From contig NZ_QJJK01000001.1 in assembly GCF_003201475.1 (NCBI RefSeq), positions 446,501 to 510,500 on the forward strand: DNA of 64,000 nt. Reading direction: 5' to 3'. The DNA is from Chelatococcus asaccharovorans (lineage in GTDB: Bacteria; Pseudomonadota; Alphaproteobacteria; Rhizobiales; Beijerinckiaceae). Under the pieces are notes generated by a model that did no database searches, was not told the origin of the DNA, and saw nothing but the letters and a program-made list of their open reading frames with translations. Position numbers and translations under genes: made by a program. Of the stretch, positions 34,915-42,955 are shown one piece after another (position 1 is the first letter of the stretch; each line of letters opens with the position of its first letter).

Positions 34915-36576
34915 TCATCGGCTTGTCCGATTGCCGTCTTTGGCGAACATCGCGTGAATTTGCGCCACCACCGCGGCGCCCTCGCCGACGGCGGCGGCAA
35001 CGCGCTTCGTGGAGCCCGCGCGGACGTCGCCGATCGCGAAGACGCCGGGCACGCTCGTTCCGAGCGGCCAGGGTCCGGCGCCGGTGATCACAAAGCCGTT
35101 CGCGTCGACCTCCACGCAGTCCTGGGCCCATTCGGCATTGGGATCAGCGCCGATGAAGAGGAACACGTGGCACACCTCCCGGCGGTGAAGCGCGCCCGTG
35201 TTGATGTCACGGAATGTCGCCGCAGCAAGCCCGGTCCCCAGCCCGCCGTCCTGTCCCCGCCTGCTCTCCAGGCCGACGATCTCGCTGCCCACGTGCAGTT
35301 CGACATTGGGAAGCGCGGCGATGCGATCGATGAGATAGCGCGACATGGTCTGCGCCAGATCACGCCGGACCACCAGATGGAGCTTCTTGACCTGCGGAGC
35401 CAGGAACACGACCGCCTGCCCGGCCGAATTGCCGCCGCCGACCAGGACGACCTCTTCGCCGGCGCACAGGCGCGCCTCGATTGCCGAGACCCAATAGGAC
35501 ACGCCGGCGCCTTCGAACTCCGCCAGATTGGCAATGGCCGGCCGGCGATAATGCGCGCCCGATGCGATGACGACCGCGCGTGACCGCACATGGCGATCGC
35601 CGGCGCACAGCAGGGTCAGTTCGGACTGCTCGCATTGCAGCTTCTCAACCGCAACGGGAACGGCCATCTCGGCGCCGAACTTCAGCGCCTGGTTGAACGC
35701 CCGTGCAGCAAGGGCGAGCCCCGATATGCCGGTGGGAAAGCCCAGATAGTTCTCGATCCGCGCGGATGCGCCGGCCTGCCCGCCCATGGCGCGCGAATCG
35801 AGGACGATCACGGACAGCCCCTCGGATGCCGCGTAGACCGCCGTTGCAAGCCCGGCGGGGCCGGCACCGACGACCGCCACGTCATACAGCTGTTCGGGAT
35901 CGATCTCAGGCACGACGCCCAGACAGGCTGCCAGCTCCTCATTGCTCGGACGCTTGAGCACCGGCCCGGTGGGGCAGACCACGAGCGGCAGATCTTCAGG
36001 CAACACGCCGGTACGCTCGATCAGCGCCCGGCCCTCCTCGTCGGAGCGGACGTCGAGCAGCAGGTTGGGCAGGCCGCTGCGGCCCAGGAAATCCTGCAAG
36101 CGCAGGATATCGGCGCTGCCGGGGACGCCGACCAGGATCGTGCCGGCACTCCCATGCTCGATCAGGCTCACCCGCCGCAGGATCAGCGCGCGCATGACGA
36201 TTTCGCCGACATCGGCCGACCCGACCATCAGCGCGCGCAGATGCGCGGGGTCGAAGGGGAGTGCGGTGCAGCCGTCAGGCCCGGCCCGCCCCGCCGCAAT
36301 CGAGGGACGGCCCGCGAGTTGATTGACCTCGCCGGAGAACTGGCCGGCGCCATGGGTGGTCACCACGGCTTCGCGGCTCAGCCCATCGCGGCGGAAGACC
36401 TCGATCGATCCGTCAAGGACAAGCCAGGCCGGAGCGCCGTGATCGCCGATGTCATACAGCGTCTGCCCCGGCGCGAAGCGGGTTTCCGGGCCACTGGCGA
36501 AGCGGCGTGACGTCGCGATCTGACGCGGGCTGAGGACGGGAAACATCTGGTGCTCGCGCATGTCGACCGTGCTCAT
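34915..36576 (-). CDS. Cyclic-nucleotide-binding domain fused to thioredoxin-reductase-like flavoprotein
   Basis: 553 residues from ATG 36576 (GGAG 9 bases upstream). Residues about 15-130 are a cNMP-binding beta-roll (FAPGQTLYDIGDHGAPAWLVLDG, split). Residues about 145-215 form a thioredoxin-like/rhodanese-like linker (SGLPNLLLDVRSDEEG). The rest is a low-molecular-weight TrxR module: FAD motif VVGAGPAGLATAVYAASEG near 234, MGGQAGASARIENYLGF, NAD(P) motif VVLVGGGNSAGQA, and GVFAIGDVRAG. The usual redox pair CxxC is absent: the equivalent region reads YWVSAIEARLCAGEE. It cannot therefore reduce thioredoxin in the ordinary way; it may be a ferredoxin/flavodoxin-type or signal-responsive reductase. 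Confidence 0.87.
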   Translation of the reverse strand: MSTVDMREHQMFPVLSPRQIATSRRFASGPETRFAPGQTLYDIGDHGAPAWLVLDGSIEVFRRDGLSREAVVTTHGAGQFSGEVNQLAGRPSIAAGRAGPDGCTALPFDPAHLRALMVGSADVGEIVMRALILRRVSLIEHGSAGTILVGVPGSADILRLQDFLGRSGLPNLLLDVRSDEEGRALIERTGVLPEDLPLVVCPTGPVLKRPSNEELAACLGVVPEIDPEQLYDVAVVGAGPAGLATAVYAASEGLSVIVLDSRAMGGQAGASARIENYLGFPTGISGLALAARAFNQALKFGAEMAVPVAVEKLQCEQSELTLLCAGDRHVRSRAVVIASGAHYRRPAIANLAEFEGAGVSYWVSAIEARLCAGEEVVLVGGGNSAGQAVVFLAPQVKKLHLVVRRDLAQTMSRYLIDRIAALPNVELHVGSEIVGLESRRGQDGGLGTGLAAATFRDINTGALHRREVCHVFLFIGADPNAEWAQDCVEVDANGFVITGAGPWPLGTSVPGVFAIGDVRAGSTKRVAAAVGEGAAVVAQIHAMFAKDGNRTSR

Positions 36577-36763
36577 GTCAAACTCCGTGCTGTGCTGCGG
36601 CATCGCATGTGCGCGGCGACGTCGCGAGACCGACCCTGTCCCCATGTCATCGCCGACCGCGCCGGCCCGCGCCATCCATACATAGGTTTAGGGGCTTCGG
36701 CAGAGCGGTCTGCCGATGCGGGCGACACAACGGACTGCCTCGCTCCAAGGTTCTATCTGACGG

Positions 36764-37843
36764 TCATTCCGCGATCGTCGGGTAATCGATGTATCCCGCG
36801 TTCCCCTGCGAATACCAGGTTTCGATGACATCAGGATTCAGGGCGGCGTTTCTGAGAAGCCGCTCGGGAAGATCGGGATTGGCGAGAAAGGCTCTTCCGA
36901 ACGTGATTGCATCGGCCTGTCCCGACGACACGGCAGCGATTGCCCGGTCTCGACCGAAATCGGAATTGAGGACCAGTACGCCTTGGAAGGCCGCCCTGAT
37001 CGCCGGTGCGATGGGCGGGTGATCGGGTCTGCCCCGCGTGCCATCCGGAGGCGGCTCTCGCACTTCGAGAAACGCAATCGCCAGCGCCGACAGGGCCTCG
37101 GCGGCCGCGACGAACAACGGTTCCGGCTCGGGATCGTTGACGCCCTGGGACTCGCCGTTTGGCGACAACCGCACCGCCAGACGATCCGGACCGACGATGT
37201 CGGCTACGGCCACGCAGACCTCCCGCAGCAATCGGATACGGTTCGGGATCGAGCCACCGTAAGCGTCCGTCCGCAGATTGGCGCTGGCCCGCAGAAACTG
37301 GTCGATCAGATAGCCGTTAGCCGCATGGATCTGGACGCCATCGAAGCCCGCGCGCAGGGCGTTGCGTGCGGCCCGGCGATAATCGTCGATCACGCGACCT
37401 ATCTCGTCCAGCGTCAGGGCCCGCGCTTGCACATGAGGCTGCTTGCCATCGTAGGTATGTGCGAGGCCAGGCGCCGTGGTGGGCGAGGATGACACCGGGA
37501 GCGCACCGCCACGCAAGCTCGGATGGACGACGCGTCCCATATGCCAGAGCTGGCAGAAGATGCGGCCTCCGGCGGCGTGTACGGCATCCGTCACAACCGA
37601 CCAGCCCGCCACCTGGGCATCCGACCAGATGCCGGTCGCAAACGGCCAGCCGAGCCCCTCGGAACTGATGCCGGTCGCCTCGCTGATGATCAGGCCGGCG
37701 CTTGCACGCTGCGCATAATACTCAGCCATGATCGGTGTCGGCAGATGGTCACGCGTTCCCCGTGCGCGCGTGAGGGGCGCCATGAAGATCCTGTTTGGCG
37801 CCTTCAGCGCGCCGATGCGGATGGGGTCGAACAATGATGGCAT
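36764..37843 (-). CDS. Old Yellow Enzyme-family ene-reductase (NemA/XenA-like)
   Basis: 359 residues from ATG 37843. OYE signatures: the N-terminal FDPIRIGALKAPNRIFMAPLTR (in parts), QLWHMGRVVHP, HAANGYLIDQFL near 180, RTDAYGGSIPNRIR, and the C-terminal FGRAFLANPDLPERL. FMN-bound members use NAD(P)H to reduce activated C=C bonds, nitro groups and nitrate esters. It is preceded by a short gap from the cupin gene on the same strand (33 bases), so it may be the last gene of the aromatic cluster at 37877-39574 or independent. Confidence 0.92.
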   Translation of the reverse strand: MPSLFDPIRIGALKAPNRIFMAPLTRARGTRDHLPTPIMAEYYAQRASAGLIISEATGISSEGLGWPFATGIWSDAQVAGWSVVTDAVHAAGGRIFCQLWHMGRVVHPSLRGGALPVSSSPTTAPGLAHTYDGKQPHVQARALTLDEIGRVIDDYRRAARNALRAGFDGVQIHAANGYLIDQFLRASANLRTDAYGGSIPNRIRLLREVCVAVADIVGPDRLAVRLSPNGESQGVNDPEPEPLFVAAAEALSALAIAFLEVREPPPDGTRGRPDHPPIAPAIRAAFQGVLVLNSDFGRDRAIAAVSSGQADAITFGRAFLANPDLPERLLRNAALNPDVIETWYSQGNAGYIDYPTIAE

Positions 37844-37876
37844 GCAGCCCTCCAGGACCTGACTATGTCGACTGCG

Positions 37877-38290
37877 TCAACGAACATCCAAAGGAGCATT
37901 GGCGCTCTGGACGAATTCGACAGTGGTGAAGACGAGTTCGGTGTCGCCGATATTGTGGAGGTCATGGATCATGAACTCACCGGCGCCGTAGGTGTGATGC
38001 TGGGTGTCACCCGGCTCGTAGCACATTTCGGCGACGCGGCCATCGGCGTATTGCGAGCGGGCCCGGCCTCCCGTGACTGCCGTCCAGAAATAGTCGAGCA
38101 CATGTGTATGGAAGCCGATGCGCTCGCCCGGCTCGAGTTTCAGCGTCCAGACCCGGACACGCTCGGTCTCGGAGACAAGCCTGCTGCCGACACGACCATT
38201 CCCCCGATTGGCGATGAACTCGGTCCGGTGATCGGGGGAGAGGGAGGCCGGTGGAGACGGCCAATCAAAGGCGACGGCTTTCTGGCTCAT
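37877..38290 (-). CDS. Small cupin protein
   Basis: 137 residues. Cupin motif 1 is LEPGERIGFHTHVLDYFW and motif 2 is YEPGDTQHHTYGAG; His residues in FHTH and QHHT could bind a metal. No enzymatic class is certain: small cupins act as dioxygenases, isomerases or sensors. It lies 39 bases after the flavin monooxygenase gene on the same strand and may act on that enzyme's product. Length and single-domain form exclude the classical homogentisate or gentisate dioxygenases. Confidence 0.83.
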   Translation of the reverse strand: MSQKAVAFDWPSPPASLSPDHRTEFIANRGNGRVGSRLVSETERVRVWTLKLEPGERIGFHTHVLDYFWTAVTGGRARSQYADGRVAEMCYEPGDTQHHTYGAGEFMIHDLHNIGDTELVFTTVEFVQSANAPLDVR

Positions 38291-38329
38291 GATAGGGTCC
38301 TTGTGTCGGTGGCAGGACTGTCGGCGCGG

Positions 38330-39574
38330 TCAGGCGGCGATGCCGGTGGCGACCGCGGTTTCGCACATGACCGCTTCGGGTCGGCGATGGCGTTCGGCGA
38401 GCCTCCGCTCCTCTTCGGTCAGCAGCTGCGCCTGCATATAGGCGCCGAGATGGCGCGCGCGCCGGATCACCGCGCGACCGTATGGCAGGCGCTCGGCCTC
38501 GAACGCGGCAAGGCCAGCCGCAATGTCTCCATCACTCCGGGCGAGCGCCTGCACGAGGGCGAGCGCATCGCTGGCCGCCTTGGTGACGCCCATGCCGACA
38601 TGCGGCCGCGCGACGAAGGCGGCGTCGCCGATCAAAGCGACGCGCCCCCCGATCGCCATATGGGGCGTCTCGAGATCCTGTATCGCCTGGATGAACGGGT
38701 GCGGCGTCCTCTCGACGACTTCGGCGAACTGAGGCGATAGCAGCTGCCGCGCCGCGCGCCGCATCTCCTGCTGGACACGCGGCCGGATCTTGTTGGGCGG
38801 AATCGAGAGCTCGTGCTGCATGCCATCGACATCGGTCAGGAGATCGCGCAGCACGGCGTCCGGAGCGGGCCGGTACCAGACGAAATTGAAGCGCCGCCGA
38901 CCCGGTTCCATCGACTCGTCGGCACCGGCGACGGGGTAGCCGAGCATTTGCTCGCCCGGCGGTAGCGAAAATGCGAAGCTGTCGAACAGCGCCGCGCGCG
39001 TCTCCCTGGACAGATCCACCTCGTCCACCAGCCCGCGCCAGGCGATGTAGCCGACATAGGAGGGCATGACCTCGGGCAACACCTGCTTGCGGACGGTGGA
39101 AAAAATGCCATCCGCGCCGACGAGCAGCTCCGCCCGCAAGGGCTCGCCGGCCGAGAAGTGGACGGTCACTCCCTCCCCGTCGAGAACGAGCCGCTCAAGG
39201 TTCCGGCCGTAGTGATACCGGCCTTCGGGCAACGCCTCGCGGAGAAGGCTGTAAAGTCGCCCCCAGGACGTCAGGACCTGAGGCAGAGGATGCTCGCCCG
39301 CCAGCGTTCCGTCCGCAGCGAAGACGCGCCGGCCTTTCACCGCGACGCCGATACGCGCCGTCTCGCTGTCGATCCCGCAGAGACGGAGCACCTCGAAGAG
39401 TTCGTCATGCGTCACGATGCCGGCGCCGCGGCCGGCCAGTTCCGCCGAGATTCGTTCGTAAATCGCGACGTCCCAGCCTTGGGCAAGGAGGAGATGGGCA
39501 GCAAACAGCCCCGCCATCGAGCCTCCGATCACGATGGCCCGGCGGCCCGGATTGCTCTTTCCATCGTCGGACAT
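38330..39574 (-). CDS. FAD-dependent aromatic hydroxylase (2,6-dihydroxypyridine 3-monooxygenase-like)
   Basis: 414 residues. The FAD GxGxxG variant VIGGSMAGLFAAHLL is near 14-28, the DG motif LVGADGIFSTVRKQVL near 158, YVGYIAWRGLVDE near 180, and the second FAD motif VALIGDAAFVARPHVGMG near 310. The GYxxWRG stretch and the overall order recall 2,6-dihydroxypyridine 3-monooxygenase (nicotine degradation) more than salicylate hydroxylase. It would add OH to an electron-rich ring, with NAD(P)H and O2. A 14-base palindrome lies 21 bases upstream of the start. Confidence 0.83.
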   Translation of the reverse strand: MSDDGKSNPGRRAIVIGGSMAGLFAAHLLLAQGWDVAIYERISAELAGRGAGIVTHDELFEVLRLCGIDSETARIGVAVKGRRVFAADGTLAGEHPLPQVLTSWGRLYSLLREALPEGRYHYGRNLERLVLDGEGVTVHFSAGEPLRAELLVGADGIFSTVRKQVLPEVMPSYVGYIAWRGLVDEVDLSRETRAALFDSFAFSLPPGEQMLGYPVAGADESMEPGRRRFNFVWYRPAPDAVLRDLLTDVDGMQHELSIPPNKIRPRVQQEMRRAARQLLSPQFAEVVERTPHPFIQAIQDLETPHMAIGGRVALIGDAAFVARPHVGMGVTKAASDALALVQALARSDGDIAAGLAAFEAERLPYGRAVIRRARHLGAYMQAQLLTEEERRLAERHRRPEAVMCETAVATGIAA

Positions 39575-39595
39575 GTCTTGGTTCCCTCATCTGAG

Positions 39596-39609
39596 TGATC
39601 GATCGATCA
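39596..39609. promoter_or_regulatory. Perfect 14-base palindrome TGATCGATCGATCA
   Basis: A self-complementary 14-mer 21 bases upstream of the monooxygenase start (39574) and 38 bases after the livF stop, so it could be the operator of a separate transcript for the monooxygenase, cupin and perhaps OYE genes. The central GATC units might also just be simple-sequence; no second copy was found here. Confidence 0.45.
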
Positions 39610-39647
39610 ATTAAAACGCACAGGGCACCCTTGCCGCCCCGTCCGCG

Positions 39648-40370
39648 TCAGTGGATGCCAAGCTGCTCCTCGAGCCGGCTCATATCCGCGCGCAACGCCG
39701 ATGCGGCCCCACGCTCCACGACCCTGCCGGTATTGATGACGACGACCTGATCGGCCAATCCCAGCGCGAAGGCCATGTGTTGCTCCACCAGAATGACCGA
39801 GAGGCCCGCCGCGCGGAGATTTCGAACGATCGCCCCCACCTCGGCGACGATCTGCGGCGCGAGCCCTTCCGTTGGTTCGTCCATCAGCAGCACGCGCGGC
39901 GCCGTCATCAGCGCCCGCCCGATCGCCAGCATCTGCTGCTCGCCACCGGATAGCTGCCCGGCAAGGTTCGCGCGTCGTTCCTGCAGGCGCGGGAACAGGT
40001 CGTAGATCTGCGCGATGGTCCAGGGACGCTGGCCGGCGGGCGGCGCGGCCCGGCGTGCGACGGTGAGGTTTTCCTCGACCGATAGGCTCCTGAACATGCG
40101 CCGCCCCTGCGGCACGAGTGCCACGCCCGCGCGGCAGATCGCCTCCGGTGAGAGCGCGGAAATGTCCTGCCGCCCCACCGCGATACGTCCACTCCGGCGC
40201 GGCAGCAGCCCCGCGATCGCATTCATGCAGGTCGTCTTGCCGGCCCCGTTGCGGCCGAGCAAGGCCAGGATTTCGCCCTGCGGCAGCTCGAGGCAGATGT
40301 CATGCAGGATATGACTATCGCCGTAGAAGGCGTTCACGCCAGACAGCGACAGGGCGGGCTCACTGGGCAA
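39648..40370 (-). CDS. livF: Branched-chain-type ABC transporter ATPase LivF
   Basis: 240 residues. Walker A LLGRNGAGKTT near 37, signature LSGGEQQML near 140, Walker B VLLMDEPTEGLAP near 160; the TEGL motif is that of LivF. It starts 10 bases inside the livG end (overlap 40360-40370). The specificity of the importer is not branched-chain amino acids by necessity; with the neighbouring catabolic genes an aromatic acid or similar anion is as likely. Confidence 0.92.
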   Translation of the reverse strand: MPSEPALSLSGVNAFYGDSHILHDICLELPQGEILALLGRNGAGKTTCMNAIAGLLPRRSGRIAVGRQDISALSPEAICRAGVALVPQGRRMFRSLSVEENLTVARRAAPPAGQRPWTIAQIYDLFPRLQERRANLAGQLSGGEQQMLAIGRALMTAPRVLLMDEPTEGLAPQIVAEVGAIVRNLRAAGLSVILVEQHMAFALGLADQVVVINTGRVVERGAASALRADMSRLEEQLGIH

Positions 40371-41097
40371 GATAGGCCTCCCGGGTACGCGGGTCGGCGA
40401 TCACCTCGTCACGCGTTCCGTCGACAAGCAGCCGGCCGTGATTGAGCAGCGCGATCCGCTCGGCGAAGGCGAGCGCCACGTCCATGTCGTGCTCGATCAT
40501 GACGATGGTCAGAGACCGCGGGAGATCCTCGAGCAGCGCGCTGACCGTTCCGCGCTCTTCCTTCGAAAGCCCCGCCAAAGGCTCGTCGAGCAGAAGGACT
40601 TGCGGGTCCTGCGCGAGCGCCATCGCGATTTCGAGGCGCCGCTTCTCGCCGTATGAGGTTTCCTGGATCGGCCTGTCGGCAAGCCCTTCAAGCTTGACCC
40701 GGGCGAGGACGGACAGCGCACGCCTCCGAAGCGCCGTATCGTGGACGACTGCCCCGAACGGCTTCCAACGCTTGGGACTGCTACCCAGCAGGGCCATGAC
40801 GACGTTGCCGAGCACGGTCTCGCGGCCGAACAGCGTCAGGATCTGGAAGGTGCGCCCCAGTCCGCAGGCCGCGCGCTGGCTGGTCGACAGGGCCGAGACA
40901 TCGCGGCCTTGCAGCAGGATCCGGCCACCGCTGGCGCGAAGATCGCCGGCGATCAGATTGAACAGCGTGGTCTTGCCGGCCCCGTTGGGCCCAAGCAGGA
41001 GGCGGCGTTCGCCGGGCTCCACGGTGAACGAGACGTCCTGAATGACATCGAGGCCACCGAAGCTCTTGCGGAGATTGTTCACCTGAAGAGCAGTCAT
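40360..41097 (-). CDS. livG: Branched-chain-type ABC transporter ATPase LivG
   Basis: 245 residues. Walker A LLGPNGAGKTTLFN near 35, YGEKRRLEIAMALAQDP as signature region (the usual LSYG is SYG), Walker B VLLLDEPLAGLS near 160. LivG/F pair at the cytoplasmic face of LivH/M. It overlaps livM by 4 bases. LivG members typically have a C-terminal extension; this one is short and ends REAYLAQ. Confidence 0.92.
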   Translation of the reverse strand: MTALQVNNLRKSFGGLDVIQDVSFTVEPGERRLLLGPNGAGKTTLFNLIAGDLRASGGRILLQGRDVSALSTSQRAACGLGRTFQILTLFGRETVLGNVVMALLGSSPKRWKPFGAVVHDTALRRRALSVLARVKLEGLADRPIQETSYGEKRRLEIAMALAQDPQVLLLDEPLAGLSKEERGTVSALLEDLPRSLTIVMIEHDMDVALAFAERIALLNHGRLLVDGTRDEVIADPRTREAYLAQ

Positions 41098-42074
41098 TGA
41101 CGGGCTCCTTCGATGCGCGACGCCCGGGTCAGGTTTGCGCCGATATTATCCGGGGCCACGACGCGGGCTTTCAGCGCGCCCAATAGCCGGCGGGCTCCAG
41201 GCAGCAGCCCCTCGGGCACGACGACGATGATGAAAAGGAAGATCAATCCGAGCAGGGTCGGCCAGCGGTCGGTATAGGCACTGGCGACGTTCTTCAGCAG
41301 GACGACGAGCGCGGCGCCCAGCAGAGGCCCGAACGTGGTCCCGAGCCCCCCGGCAATCACCATGAGCACCGCCTCGGACGACACGGTCAGCGACAGTGCA
41401 TGCGGGCTGATGAAGCGGAAGGTCAGCATATACAGAATGCCGGACGCCGCCGCCAGGAGAGCCGACAGAACATAGGACACGTAGCGGATCGCCCAGACAT
41501 CGTAGCCGAGCGTGCTCATCCGGCGGGGCTGGTCGCGCACGCCCTGCATCGCAGCACCGAGCGGCGAGCGTGTCAGAACGGTCACGAACAGCATGCAGCC
41601 GGCCGTGACGGCGAGACAGAGGTAATAGAGGCCCGTTCCGTGGAGCAGGACACCGTCCGGACGCGGCAGCGAGATGCCGTTCTCGCCATTCGTCAGGTCG
41701 ACATAGCGAAATGCGATACCCCAGACGATCTGCCCGAGCGCGAGCGTGATCATGAGAAAGCTCAGTCCCGAGGTGCGCAGCGCCACAAGGCCGAACATGG
41801 CTCCCGTCAGGCTGGTGAGCCCGAGCGCAGCGGTCGTCGCGGCCCAGATCGGCCAGCCCGCCCCGACGCTGAGGAGGGCGAACGCATAGCCCGATATACC
41901 GAGGAAGGCGGCATGCCCGAGCGAGACCATGCCACAATAGCCCGCGATCAGGTTCACGCTGACGGCAAAGAGGCCATAGACCAGAACCTGGGTCGCGATA
42001 GCGAGGTAGAATTCCCCGGGCAGCAGAAGCGGCATCGCCGCAGCGGCGACAACGAGAACCAGAAGGGGCTTCAT
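41094..42074 (-). CDS. livM: Branched-chain-type ABC transporter permease LivM
   Basis: 326 residues, about ten hydrophobic segments. Recognisable LivM motifs are NLIAGYCGMVSLGHAAFLGISGYAFALL (broken at the turn) near 42-70 and a late TFGPLLGAALVVLLKN. A Pro/Arg-rich segment between segments 7 and 8 (GVRDQPRRMSTLGYD) is cytoplasmic. It overlaps livH by 4 bases. Confidence 0.92.
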   Translation of the reverse strand: MKPLLVLVVAAAAMPLLLPGEFYLAIATQVLVYGLFAVSVNLIAGYCGMVSLGHAAFLGISGYAFALLSVGAGWPIWAATTAALGLTSLTGAMFGLVALRTSGLSFLMITLALGQIVWGIAFRYVDLTNGENGISLPRPDGVLLHGTGLYYLCLAVTAGCMLFVTVLTRSPLGAAMQGVRDQPRRMSTLGYDVWAIRYVSYVLSALLAAASGILYMLTFRFISPHALSLTVSSEAVLMVIAGGLGTTFGPLLGAALVVLLKNVASAYTDRWPTLLGLIFLFIIVVVPEGLLPGARRLLGALKARVVAPDNIGANLTRASRIEGARQ

Positions 42075-42922
42075 GCCATATGCCTCCCGAAGAGGCCCTG
42101 CGGCCGCGCTGCAAGCACGACGACCATGGGCAGAAAGAGGATGACGTAGGCCAGGTCCGGCAGGAGCATCTGGCCGAAGGTGTAGATCAGACCGATCAGT
42201 AGGCTGCCGACGAAGGCGCCGGACAATGAGCCGATGCCGCCCAGAATGACGACCAGCAGCGCCAGCGGCAGCATCTCCGCATCGAGGCCGGGGTAGACGG
42301 ACATGACCGGCGCGGCGAGCGCTCCGCCCATGCCGGCCAGGCCGGCGCCGAGACAGAACACCGTGGTGAACAGCCGCGACACGGGGATGCCCATGGCACG
42401 CGCCATCTCCCGATCATCGACCGCAGCCCTGATCCGGGCGCCGAGGGTCGTGCGTTCGACGAGCAGCCAGATGGCCGCGAGCGCGATGGCGGCGATGGCG
42501 ATCAATGCCAGGCGATAGGCCGGAAAGACGACCCCCGCGACTTCAACCGTGCCGCGCAGCAACGCAGGCGCCGGCTGCGCGATCGGGTCGCCCGACCAGA
42601 CCAGCAGGCACTGGTCCGCTATGATGAAGGCGAGCCCCAGTGTCCCGAGCACCTGCGCCAGTTCGCGGCCGGCGAGCCGGCGGATCAAGCTGCGCTCGAC
42701 CAGTCCGCCGAAGGCGGCGCAAGCCAGTGCCGCGGCGAGCACGGCGGCTAGGAAGCCGAAGCCGATCATCGAGGTCGCGATATATCCGCCGAGCATGAAA
42801 ATGGCGCCATGGGCGAGGTTTGCGACGCGCATCAGACCGAAGATGAGGGAGAAGCCGACGGCGAGGAGAAACAGGATCGCGCCGAAGGCCAGGCTGTTCA
42901 GCAACCCATTTATCCAGAACAT
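42071..42922 (-). CDS. livH: Branched-chain-type ABC transporter permease LivH
   Basis: 283 residues, about eight membrane segments. LivH signature FSLIFGLMRVANLAHGAIFMLGGY (two parts) near 25-48, and the conserved ILGGIGSLSGAFVGSLLIG near 228. First permease gene of the operon, 33 bases after the ALDH stop. The order binding protein, amidohydrolase, ALDH, livHMGF suggests a single polycistronic unit from 46765. Confidence 0.92.
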   Translation of the reverse strand: MFWINGLLNSLAFGAILFLLAVGFSLIFGLMRVANLAHGAIFMLGGYIATSMIGFGFLAAVLAAALACAAFGGLVERSLIRRLAGRELAQVLGTLGLAFIIADQCLLVWSGDPIAQPAPALLRGTVEVAGVVFPAYRLALIAIAAIALAAIWLLVERTTLGARIRAAVDDREMARAMGIPVSRLFTTVFCLGAGLAGMGGALAAPVMSVYPGLDAEMLPLALLVVILGGIGSLSGAFVGSLLIGLIYTFGQMLLPDLAYVILFLPMVVVLAARPQGLFGRHMA

Positions 42923-42955
42923 GGCGTCAGTCTCCGGGGGTGGGGCAACGTCCGT

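Noticed and set aside
39648-42922. A housekeeping branched-chain amino-acid importer
   Set aside because: The operon includes decarboxylase and ALDH genes and a TetR regulator, so a catabolic substrate is more likely; the Liv names here denote family only.
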